From Macrostomum hystrix (lineage: Eukaryota > Platyhelminthes > Macrostomidae), in assembly GCA_950097015.1 (NCBI GenBank), contig CATNEN010000037.1:558001-622000 (forward strand): a stretch of 64,000 nucleotides of DNA, written 5' to 3'. The notes under the pieces are model-generated. The model searched no databases, had not been told where the DNA came from, and saw only the letters and a list, made by a program, of their open reading frames with translations. Within the stretch, counting starts at the first letter, position 1; each line of letters opens with the position of its first letter. Positions 1 through 11,039 of this stretch are shown here, piece after piece. The position numbers and the translations under genes were made by a program.

Positions 1-612
1 AACGTATTGTGAGTAGTGGGGCGGGGGAGGCAATGTCCGCCCTAATCCTAATAGCGAGGCTTTTAAGCTAGCTTTTGAGTATTTACAAAAATGGCTACTC
101 ACCAAACCCTCTTATACTTTTTTCATAGTGCGCAAGCCTATTTAGAATATTTTTTATGTGAAGGCCGAGCAAGGGATCCTACCCCATCCCGCATCTCCTC
201 CACTGCTCGGCCCACAATTGCCCACACCCCCAACAGCTACAACAATCTAGTTTTCCAGTTCAATGCCTTCGGTCTGGCCCAGAGTAGGCATTAATCAAAC
301 TGGAGCCGCAAACATTGGGGGGCGGGACCGCTACAGCCCCAGCCACGCTTGCCCACTCAAAAAGTAGGATTCTGCTTTTATAGCTTGTGTGTGAAGCGCA
401 TTAAAAAATGGTCAACGCTGCTTCTTTGCCTAACCAAAGTGTACTAACAAGTCATTCGACAACTGCATTATGGATTGCACCAGGAATTTGTGCACTAAAG
501 CATTAAACTTTTTGGATAAATTTTCGCACAACTGATCAGAGTGGCAAAAGTCAAAGGGATCATAAAATGACAAAACTAACGGATGAGACCAGAAACAACT
601 AACCCGATTACA
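1..612. other. Unassigned sequence left of the first array
   Basis: I see no exon, RNA gene or repeat that I can support here. It should lie in the intron downstream of the last visible GRK exon, because that gene runs leftward and its 3' exons are not found. Short open frames on both strands look random and match no family I know. Confidence 0.5.
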
Positions 613-2797
613 AGCAGAATCAGAGAGGACAACCATACAGGATCAGAGAGGACAGCCATACAGGATCAGAGAGGAAAACCATACAGGATCAGAGAGGACA
701 ACCATACAGGATCAGAGAGGACAACCATACAGGATCAGAGAGGACAACCATACAGGATCAGAGAGGACAACCACACAGGATCAGAGAGGACAACCATACA
801 GGATCAGAGAGGACAACCATACAGGATCAGAGAGGACAACCACACAGGATCAGAGAGGACAACCACACAGGATCAGATAGGACAACCATACAGGATCAGA
901 GAGGACAACCATACAGGATCAGAGAGGACAACCACACAGGATCAGAGAGGACAACCACACAGGATCAGAGAGGACAACCATACAGGATCAGAGAGGACAA
1001 CCACACAGGATCAGAGAGGACAACCATACTGGATCAGAGAGGACAACCATACAGGATCAGAGAGGACAACCATACAGGATCAGAGAGGACAACCATACAG
1101 GATCCGAGAGGACAACCATACAGGATCAGAGAGGACAACCACACAGGATCAGAGAGGACAACCATACAGGATCAGAGAGGACAACCATACAGGATCAGAG
1201 AGGACAACCACACAGGATCAGAGAGGACAACCACACAGGATCAGAGAGGACAACCACACAGGATCAGAGAGGACAACCATACAGGATCAGAGAGGACAAC
1301 CACACAGGATCAGAGAGGACAACCACACAGGATCAGAGAGGACAACCATACAGGATCAGAGAGGACAACCACACAGGATCAGAGAGGACAACCATACTGG
1401 ATCAGAGAGGACAACCATACAGGATCAGAGAGGACAACCATACAGGATCAGAGAGGACAACCATACAGGATCCGAGAGGACAACCATACAGGATCAGAGA
1501 GGACAACCACACAGGATCAGAGAGGACAACCATACAGGATCAGAGAGGACAACCATACAGGATCAGAGAGGACAACCACACAGGATCAGAGAGGACAACC
1601 ACACAGGATCAGAGAGGACAACCACACAGGATCAGAGAGGACAACCATACAGGATCAGAGAGGACAACCATACAGGATCAGAGAGGACAACCATACAGGA
1701 TCAGAGAGGACAACCACACAGGATCAGAGAGGACAACCACACAGGATCAGAGAGGACAACCATACAGGATCAGAGAGGACAACCATACAGGATCAGAGAG
1801 GACAACCATACAGGATCAGAGAGGACAACCATACAGGATCAGAGAGGACAACCATACAGGATCAGAGAGGACAACCACACAGGATCAGAGAGGACAACCA
1901 TACAGGATCAGAGAGGACAACCATACAGGATCAGAGAGGACAACCACACAGGATCAGAGAGGACAACCACACAGGATCAGAGAGGACAACCATACAGGAT
2001 CAGAGAGGACAACCATACAGGATCAGAGAGGAAAACCATACAGGATCAGAGAGGACAACCACACAGGATCAGAGAGGACAACCATACAGGATCAGAGAGG
2101 ACAACCACACAGGATCAGAGAGGACAACCATACAGGATCAGAGAGGACAACCACACAGGATCAGAGAGGACAACCATACAGGATCAGAGAGGACAACCAT
2201 ACAGGATCAGAGAGGACAACCACACAGGATCAGAGAGGACAACCACACAGGATCAGAGAGGACAACCATACAGGATCAGAAAGGACAACCACACAGGATC
2301 AGAGAGGACAACCACACAGGATCAGAGAGGACAACCATACAGGATCAGAGAGGACAACCATACAGGATCAGAGAGGACAACCACACAGGATCAGAGAGGA
2401 CAACCACACAGGATCAGAGAGGACAACCATACAGGATCAGAGAGGACAACCATACAGGATCAGAGAGGACAACCATACAGGATCAGAGAGGACAACCACA
2501 CAGGATCAGAGAGGACAACCACACAGGATCAGAGAGGACAACCATACAGGATCAGAGAGGACAACCACACAGGATCAGAGAGGACAACCACACAGGATCA
2601 GAGAGGAAAACCATACAGGATCAGAGAGGACAACCATACAGGATCAGAGAGGACAACCACACAGGATCAGAGAGGACAACCACACAGGATCAGAGAGGAC
2701 AACCACACAGGATCAGAGAGGACAACCATACAGGATCAGAGAGGACAACCATACAGGATCAGAGAGGACAACCATACAGGATCAGAGAGGACAACCC
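613..2797. repeat. 23-bp minisatellite, about 95 copies
   Basis: The unit is 23 bp with the core gatcagagaggacaacca followed by tacag or cacag. The tac/cac choice makes a two-letter code along the array. The long open frame on the plus strand exists only because three 23-bp units make 69 bp (23 codons); it is not a gene. The array lies in the intron after the last visible GRK exon, ending about 50 bp from its splice donor. Rare variants (catactgg, gatccgag) recur 368 bp apart. Confidence 0.95.
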
Positions 2798-2846
2798 CAC
2801 CAATCAGAAGCAGCCACTCGTGCACTCAATCAAATGATTAACTCAC

Positions 2847-5800
2847 CTTTGGTATCTTCCTCGTCAAATGAGCCAATGTCGAATGCGTCGTGAGCGTTAA
2901 CCTCGCCCCTTGGTGGCACTAGCGGAGCCGGATATTTCTGCAGATAGACTTGACCCCAGTCTATTCCGGCAAAGAACGGATGCTCTTTGAGCTCAACGGA
3001 GCCGCCGCCGCGGCAGCCGATGCGTTGGTCAACATCGCGAACTAGCAGGCCCTCTAATAGATTGCGAATTTCCGGCGATATGGTGTCATTCAGATCTGGA
3101 CTAACGGTCATAGTCATGCGATCAATCTCGTGCTTATCTTTAATCTTATGCTGTCGAAATGGGCTGTGACCTTTCAACAATTTGTAGAGCATGCAGCCGT
3201 AGCTAAACCAGTCTGCCGAACTGTCGTAGGCTGTGCCCTTCTGCAGCACCTCTGGCGCCATGTAGCCGTGGGTGCCAACGCTGGCGTGCGGCTTCTTGCG
3301 AGAATAGTCGCAGGCCAGGCCGAGGTCGCTGATGCGCACGTGGCCGTGCTCGTCCAATAGAATGTTAGCCGGCTGACGGGGGAAAGAGGTCCGGGGTTCG
3401 AATCCCAATGATAATAAATTGTGTAATTGAGCAAGACACTTAATTTCCATGGTTTTTAGTTCAACCAGCTGTAAAATGGGCTAGAAATTTAGGTGGGTTA
3501 GACGGCTTCCCCCAGTCTACCTTGGCCTAAATCAATTGATCGAAGTGATTCAAAAATAGCTCAGGACGCGCGAGAGCCGATGCCATTCACAATAAAATAA
3601 TCCTTATTCCTAATAGGAGATTCATGTGAACCCGAAAACTGTAGATTCATTGCGAGATCAACCGACAGCCTCAGTCTTTTCGTCGATTCAAGTTCTACTG
3701 ACTCCCATTCATTTTATTCTATTCGAGGTCAACTGACACCCGTTTATAATTAGACTCTTTATCAAAGACCCTAGAACAAAGACCCTAGATCCTAGACCCT
3801 AGAACAAAGACCCTGGATAAAATACCCTAAATCATAAACCCTAGATCATAGACCCTAGATCATAGACCCATGATCATAGACCCTAGATCATAGACCCATG
3901 ATCATAGACCCTAGATCATAGACCCTAGATCATAAACCCTAGATTATTGGCCCTGGATCATAGACCCATGATCATAGACCCTAGATCATAGACCCTAGAT
4001 CATAGACCCTAGATCATAAACCCTAGATTATTGGCCCTGGATCATAGACCCATGATCATAGACCCTAGATCATAGACCCTAGATCATAGACCCTAGATCA
4101 TAAACCCTAGATTATTGGCCCTGGATCGTAGACCCTAGATTACAGACCCTGGATCAAAGACCCTAGACCAAAGACACTGGATCCTTCACCCTAGAACAAA
4201 GACCCTAGATAAAATACCCTAAATCATAAACTCTAGAACATAGACCCTAGATCATAGACCCTAGATACTAGGACTGGACCCCTTGAGCTCACCTTTAGAT
4301 CCCGGTAGACAATGAACCTAGAGTGCATGTGCTCCAATCCGAGCAACACCTCTGCTGCGTAGAATTTAACCTCCTTCTCTGCAAAGATGCCGTGCTGGGA
4401 CAGGTGATAATGCAGGTCGCCGCCGTTCATCAAATCCAAGATGAAGCAGAGCTTCTCGGTAGTTTGAAAAGCGTAGGTCATGCAGACAATGAACGGGCAG
4501 CCTTCGCCTGTACTGACTAGTGACAGCATGATCCGCTCATTCAATGCCAGAGTTTCGCCGCCCTTCAGCTTGATTCGCTTCTTATCCAGACACTTCATGG
4601 CGTACATTTTGCCGGTGTCGGCTTTGCGACAGCCGTAGACTTCGCCGAAGCCGCCCCGGCCAATGATGCGGTGCACACTGAAGTCGTTCATTGTTAGCTG
4701 AAATTATAATGGCATCTTCTAATAATACTTATCTGTCATGGATGATTACCGTATCATATCGGTGACTATTTTCAGCTTTTATTGACCACTTTTAGCTGCA
4801 AATGACCACTTTTTGCTGTAAATTATCATTTCTAGCTTTAAATGGCCGCTTTTAACTGTAAATGACCACTTTTAACTGCAAATGACCACTTTCAACTGCA
4901 AATGACCACTTTTAACTGCAAACGACCACTTCTATCAGCAAATGACTATCCAATATATAAAATGTAACTCTCGCTTGTTTTTTTCACTGTAAATGACCAA
5001 TTTTAGCTTGAATTGACCCCTTTTAGCTGTCAATAACTACTTTTTGCTGGAAATGATGTTTAACCAGCTAGTTAAAATATTTCAAGGCATTATTAAAATC
5101 TAAACAACTCACATTAATATTGAGCTCCAAATCTTTCCACTGACAAAATCTTGTAAATTTGTCCGACTTGACAAACGTTTCGAAGGCGTGGCGTTTTAAA
5201 ACTTCGCAAATTTCGGATGCGTAGACTCGAAAAGTGTCCTTGGGCAGACGGCCGGAGCGCTGAGCGACCGTCAGGTGCTCCTGAAATCAATGCAATTTAC
5301 GAGCGTAATGCTGCCTAATGACTGAACCACTAAATACTTTTCTAGAATTTATTCATATCTTCATAGTCTGTGAGACAATTCTTCCATCAGCTTTTCATCA
5401 TTCACTGATTAAACTAATGTCTTCATTCAGTCATTAACTAATCCTGTCATTAACTAGTCATGCCATTAACTAATCCTATCATTAACTATTCCTACCATTA
5501 ACTAATCCTGTCATTAACTAGTCATGCCATTAACTAATCCTATCATTAACTATTCCTACCATTAACTAATCCTGTCATTAACTAATCCTGTCATTAACTA
5601 ATCCTCTCATTAACTAATCCTGCCATTAACTAATCCTGTCATTAACTATTCCTACCATTAACTAATCCTCTCATTAACTAGTCCTGTCATTAACTAATCC
5701 TGCCATTAACTAGTCCTGTCATTAACTAATCCTGTCTTTAACTAATCCTGTCATTAACTATTCCTACCATTAACTAATCCTCTCATTAACTAATCCTGCC

Positions 5801-8147
5801 ATTAACTAATCCTGCCATTAACTAATCCAGTCATTAACTAATCCTCTCATTAACTAGTCCTGTCATTAACTAATCCTGCCATTAACTAGTCCTGTCATTA
5901 ACTAATCCTGTCTTTAACTAATCCTGTCATTAACTATTCCTCTCATTAACTAGTCCTGTCATTAACTAATCCTCTCATTAACTAATCCTCTCATTAACTA
6001 GTCCTGTCATTAACTAATCCTGCCATTAACTAATCCTCTCATTAACTAATCCTGCCATTAACTAATCCTGTCATTAACTATTCCTACCATTAACTAATCC
6101 TCTCATTAACTAGTCCTGTCATTAACTAATCCTGCCATTAACTAGTCCTGTCATTAACTAATCCTGTCTTTAACTAATCCTGTCATTAACTATTCCTACC
6201 ATTAACTAATCCTCTCATTAACTAATCCTGCCATTAACTAATCCTGCCATTAACTAATCCAGTCATTAACTAATCCTCTCATTAACTAGTCCTGTCATTA
6301 ACTAATCCTGCCATTAACTAGTCCTGTCATTAACTAATCCTGTCTTTAACTAATCCTGTCATTAACTATTCCTCTCATTAACTAGTCCTGTCATTAACTA
6401 ATCCTCTCATTAACTAATCCTCTCATTAACTAGTCCTGTCATTAACTAATCCTGCCATTAACTAATCCTCTCATTAACTAATCCTGCCATTAACTAATCC
6501 TGTCATTAACTATTCCTACCATTAACTAATCCTCTCATTAACTAGTCCTGTCATTAACTAATCCTGCCATTAACTAGTCCTGTCATTAACTAATCCTGTC
6601 TTTAACTAATCCTGTCATTAACTAATTAACTAATCCTGTTTTCAGTTCATTTCGTTTATTTAGTTAGACAGTATTATTAAATTACGCTGGGTAATGACCA
6701 AATGAAGACATACATAAAAATAATATTTGCAGGAGGGCTTTGGGCACTAGCACTACCATTTCCCGACAGTCGAACCCAAGACGCCCAGGCACAAACTCAC
6801 ACAGGCATGTACATCTGCCCTGACTTTTTCTTCTTCAGGGAATGCACACTCTTACTGTGCCTTTGAGGTTGGCCCATCAAATGGTTTAAATTGCATGAGA
6901 AGCCCCCAAGCCTTCTCTCCATCTCTGCACCCCAAACTAATGTGGCCTCGCCGTGGCTCTCGTAACTTGTGAACCAAACTAAACTTGTGATTCACGAAAG
7001 AAATACCTGAACGCTGCTGATTGCAGCGGGACTGAAGCGATGGCTCTGCGCCAGCAGTTCCTGCATGATGAAGGAGTCGTATATATTTCTTCCCAGCTTG
7101 AGTCGCATGTCTTCGCAATCCAGATCCTCGAATTTTTTTATCTCCTCATAGAAGGCGAACACCTGGGCGCAGTCTTCCAACTGCTGCTCAATGAAGTCCT
7201 TGAATAATAAGAAGCCGAGTCGCTGATTGAAAACCTTTTCAAAGGTCACTTCGTTGTTCTTGACTAGATGCTTCATCATGATGCCTCGAATGCTTTGTAA
7301 AGAGATTTTAAGTAGGTTCTTTAATGTAAGTGCAAACTGTAGCTACAAATCGTAGCGGCTTAACTATTTAAATTGTTTGTAAAAGGACAATTAGAATTAT
7401 TAGTTTAATTCGGATTTTGTGCGCACTAAATTTAAGTGCCATTGATTACACAGATTTATTTGTTTGTTTTATTTGTACTAAAATCTTAAATATACAATAA
7501 CTTTAACTTAGCTATCTAGTGCTATGTTTAAGAAAAAATAATTTTGACCCATTTAAGTGAATATGGTTTTATAGAAATATCATAGTTCTAACAATTTAAA
7601 TTTTCTATGAACTAAGTTTTTATTCCCCCCTTGTGTAGTAAACTTTCTAAACTTTTCAAAACTAATAGCAAATGCAACGACAACAAGTTCAGTAAAAATG
7701 CCAAATACATTACAATATATTCAGGCCAAGCAAAAGCAATTTTTGTATATTGTACAAGTAGTGATGTAGCTCTTGTCAATATTATACCATATATCATATA
7801 ATGCATTCTATGAGTAAAATATTAATTCAGTTAATTATGTATCTAATTTCAATTTATAACTAATGATAATATTTTCTTCTTTATTGAATTTTATAAGCTT
7901 AATGTGTTTTTTTCATTAATTCTACCAGTAATAATATGCTTAGCCATTTTTATCATCAACAGTACTTAAGAGTACAAATTAAAAGGGAAATGATGTATAT
8001 TTTTATTAATACTTTTTTTAATGACTGGGCTTACCTTGGATCTGGCAATGCAATCTTTTTACTTGCTCTTGCTGCTGGAGTTGACTTAGATTTCTCCATA
8101 GCCATTAAGTAGCTAACATCGGCCAAGACTGCTTCTAGGTCTGCCAT
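2847..8147 (-). CDS. GRK2: G protein-coupled receptor kinase 2/3 (beta-adrenergic receptor kinase), 5' five exons, 3' incomplete
   Basis: This is a serine/threonine kinase that phosphorylates agonist-occupied GPCRs and recruits arrestin at the plasma membrane. Coding exons, 5' to 3' on the minus strand, are 8147-8035, 7292-7007, 5280-5113, 4697-4293 and 3372-2847, all with AG/GT borders and matching phases, giving about 499 residues. The start [19 protein letters not shown] is almost the vertebrate GRK2 N terminus. Exons 2-3 encode the RGS-homology domain ([17 protein letters not shown]). Exon 4 has the glycine loop [10 protein letters not shown], Lys about 224 in YAMKCL and the catalytic YRDLK. 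Exon 5 has DLG (about 340), the APE-type MAPEVLQKG and the AGC tail motif FDEEDTKG. The PH/Gbetagamma-binding region must lie left of the window. The introns hold four minisatellites and SINE pieces. GRK2 versus GRK3 is not resolvable; the invertebrate orthologue is usually single. Confidence is very high. Confidence 0.97.
3373..3535 (+). mobile_element. tRNA-derived SINE fragment next to a GRK splice acceptor
   Basis: A pol III B-box-like GGTTCGAATCCC at about 3394-3405 is followed by ttgagcaagacacttaa, a motif shared with the first tRNA-like head at 35345-35460. The first bases touch the acceptor of the minus-strand GRK exon that starts at 3372. The far border is uncertain. Confidence 0.6.
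3765..4270. repeat. 14-bp telomere-like minisatellite (gaccctagatcata)
   Basis: Units of about 14 bp with the core accctaga fill the GRK intron between the exons ending at 4293 and starting at 3372. A larger block containing ccctagattattggccctgg recurs three times, so there is second-order structure. The plus strand reads ccctaga, one base away from the metazoan telomere CCCTAA. Confidence 0.9.
4770..5060. repeat. Degenerate 20-bp repeat (aatgaccacttttaactgca)
   Basis: Imperfect copies of a roughly 20-bp unit occupy the GRK intron between exons 5280-5113 and 4697-4293. It is older or less homogenised than the neighbouring arrays, with most copies carrying one or more changes. Confidence 0.85.
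5430..6640. repeat. 16-bp minisatellite with 432-bp higher-order repeat
   Basis: The unit is 16 bp (tcattaactaatcctg and variants). The marker variant cctgtcttta begins at 5731, 5907, 6163, 6339 and 6595. The steps are 176, 256, 176 and 256 bp, that is 11 and 16 units, so a block of 432 bp (27 units) has been amplified as a whole. It lies in the GRK intron between exons 7292-7007 and 5280-5113. Confidence 0.95.
6728..6960 (-). mobile_element. tRNA-derived SINE, head-truncated copy
   Basis: Read on the minus strand it matches the copies at 45381-45738 and 42992-43302: a gcgaggccacatt segment, then gggcttctcatgcaattt, gggccaacctcaaaggcaca, gtcagggcagatgtaca, and a tail of cccaaagccctcctgca. 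The tRNA-like head is missing or diverged. It sits in a GRK intron. Confidence 0.8.
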
Positions 8148-11039
8148 TATGACTATTTGGCTCACTTGAAACAACAAAGAAGCAAATAACTTTAGGCAGC
8201 AGTAAGCCAGAAGCTATAGCTATAGCTTGATTTCTTTTGTCAATACAATGTTCCTTATTCGGTGATAAACTATCGTTGCACTTTATTCTAAGTGAGGCTT
8301 CAGCTTTACTAACACAGGACAGAAAATAACCGATTGGGTAAGAAAGGAAATCGATTTAACAGAACTTTTCTATGCGTTGCGTTTAAATTTTGCATTAATA
8401 ACTAACCGATGGCAACTGACTGACGATAGGACAAAAGCAAAACACGTGTTACGGTTTTATAATTTCCTGTGTTTCAACGCGACAGGAGAACGGTAATCAC
8501 AATGGAGATTATTGTAAAACACAATAGAGTCAACTGATGCACAACTAGATTTATTCTCTGGGTTTAAATTTGATATTTATTTTAAGTGCTTAAATCGCTA
8601 TATATATGATTATATACAACTATAAATTACACTACTCTTATGTCATGTATTTTGTATACATACATAAACACTTACCCACGGCCACGATAACTTTGTAGAT
8701 TTTCAAAAAAACTTTTGGCTTTTAATTTTTGAATTTGTTGCGTATGGCTTATAACAAAGATTGCTTATTATAAGTACATTCTAAATTACAATACTTTACA
8801 AATTTGCTACTAAATCTTACGAACGTTTTTAAAATAATGCCTATAGTATGATTCAAAGGATCTTACCTTAACAAAGTATTTTTTGCATTTTTAATTTTCG
8901 ATCGCTTTGCCTTAACCTTAACCCTAACCCTAACCCTTAACCTCACGTAGCTTCAAAATTTATCAACCTCATAATTACCTAAGCTGGGAGGCCAGAAAAA
9001 CCTATATGTAGGGCGTAAAGCTTCGGCTGATATCTGGACCTACCTTTAATTAAAGAGAGTTAGAAACCCAGCAAAAACTAACTAATCATATTACTAGGCC
9101 TATCACGTGTCAACAGTTGGCGCTGCACTATTTTCTAGAATAGAACCTTTAGGGCTATTATATGTCTTTGTGAACGCCTTAATAAGTTGATTTGAATAAA
9201 ACTATACTCTAGGTCATGGATATATAGCATGTGTAAAAGTTTATATATTTGGTTATATAATAACTGTTATAACATAACTGTTATATAATGTTGAATACAA
9301 AGCAAGCTATACACGTTATTAGATAGCTTAGTAGGCTTATGGTTTATGAATGGTTATCAATGGTTTGTGATCACTTGTTTATGATAATTTTTTCAGTCGC
9401 ATTTCACTCGCAATATGTATATTTTCTATTTCAGCAAGCATGCTCAAGGGTTGCAAAAATTGATAAACTAAGCACATTTGTTTGATTAGATAAACTGAAT
9501 GGAACAGGCAACTTAGTTTCTCCCAGTACCCCCTCAGCCTCTGCTTTGGGTCGCGATCATTTACATGCATTTCTGCCATTTAATTGATTGTAAAACTAGG
9601 AAGTTTGTATCCAGATCATGATCACTATCTGCCACTACTCACACTAAAACCCACCCACCTTCAGTCCATAGTCACTTACATGTATTTTTGCCATTCAATT
9701 GATCATAAACTAAAGACAAAGTGGATCTATATAGTATAGGATCCTCTTTTTAGAAAAGTTCTAGAATGTGAAAAGATGCACTAAACCCCCTACCTTCAGT
9801 TCATGATTATTTACATTGTATATATATTAGTCTAAATCAGTGTGAATACATTACATTTATAGTATTTCTGCCATTCAAATGATTGTAAACTAAAGTAGAT
9901 ATACACATGTTGTAACAAGCAATTGTTTTTATTTGACATTAGTATTCTCATGAACATTTTTGTATCATTCTATTCCCATTTCGAATTTGATCATTTGATA
10001 ACAAAAAATAAATTAGAAGTGAAGTGATTTTTACTTTTCTTGGTTTGGAATATGATTTGGTTTGGATTCTAAACCAAAATGTTGATTAGGTTAGTGAATA
10101 ACATTGACGTTATTGTCTATATTGTCAATATTTTTGTTAATGTATATTTATACTTATACTATAGCCATTTGAAACATTTTCTGACTTTTAAACAGGACTA
10201 ACAAAACACCCAAGGCTTAATTTATTTTTCTGTGATGCAAACTAGTTATATACATGTACATATTCTAACCTGGATACTAGTAATTTTATCAAATTGGTTG
10301 TATCAATGGTATATTCAATATTTGTTTATATTTTTATAGTCATCATCTTACTATAATCTAATTTGTATGCAGCAGTTTGCTCTGGGCCCCTATTGGAAGT
10401 AGTAGACAAAGAGCATCCAACTGTCCATATTTTCTGAATTTTGTGATGTCTTGCAGTGGTGTCAAGTCAGGTAGTATTGCAGCACAATGCCATGTAGCCA
10501 CTGCATTGAATGTCTTTGTAGCTAATATCTGCTTTGCAGATTTTAATGTATTTTGTATCATTTGTTATCAATGCACTTATTACACTTCATTGTCACTTAT
10601 TTGGAAAAAATGACTCGGATTAGTTTTCATTAATTTTTCGAATAGTAAAAGTTAATATAAACCAATGCCCATCTTGGTCATTTCCTCCCCTGCCATTTTA
10701 GGAGGCCTAACACTCTAGTCATTTAATCAACTTATTTGACAAAATGGTATTTTAAGAAATGACCAGCACCTTAAGGCTCATACCTACTCTTATGAGTCTT
10801 AGTCTTATTTACTATAGCCAATAACATCACTACAAGATAAGTTGGTCAAGACTAGTCTAAACTGTCACCTGTGAGGTACTGTAATATTGTTGGGCCTGTC
10901 AACTATTGTTCATGGAGCTATCCAGATCCTCGTCTAATTATGCTGTCAACTAAACAAATATTCAGTTTGTTTATTATAAAAGTAGGTTTAATTAGACTTA
11001 TTCTTTAACATTTATTTCAGCTTCCACTCATTAGCAAGA
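8148..11039. promoter_or_regulatory. Divergent intergenic region between GRK and spermine synthase A
   Basis: This is 2.9 kb of AT-rich sequence between the start codons of two genes that point away from each other, so it must carry both promoters. I see no convincing exon. An E-box CACGTG lies near 8443. A splice-acceptor-like ttatttcag at about 11020 may end a 5' UTR intron of spermine synthase A. Apart from a short telomere-like tract I see no repeat. Confidence 0.5.
8909..8945. repeat. Short interstitial telomere-like tract (CCCTAA)n
   Basis: Three to five near-perfect CCTTAA/CCCTAA hexamers in a row (ttaaccctaaccctaaccct) stand in otherwise AT-rich intergenic DNA. The C-rich strand is on plus. 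Confidence 0.85.

Noticed and set aside
583-2841. A 752-residue open frame with a 23-residue repeat
   Set aside because: The frame is open because three 23-bp units make 69 bp; the composition is that of a minisatellite and there is no start context, domain or splice partner.
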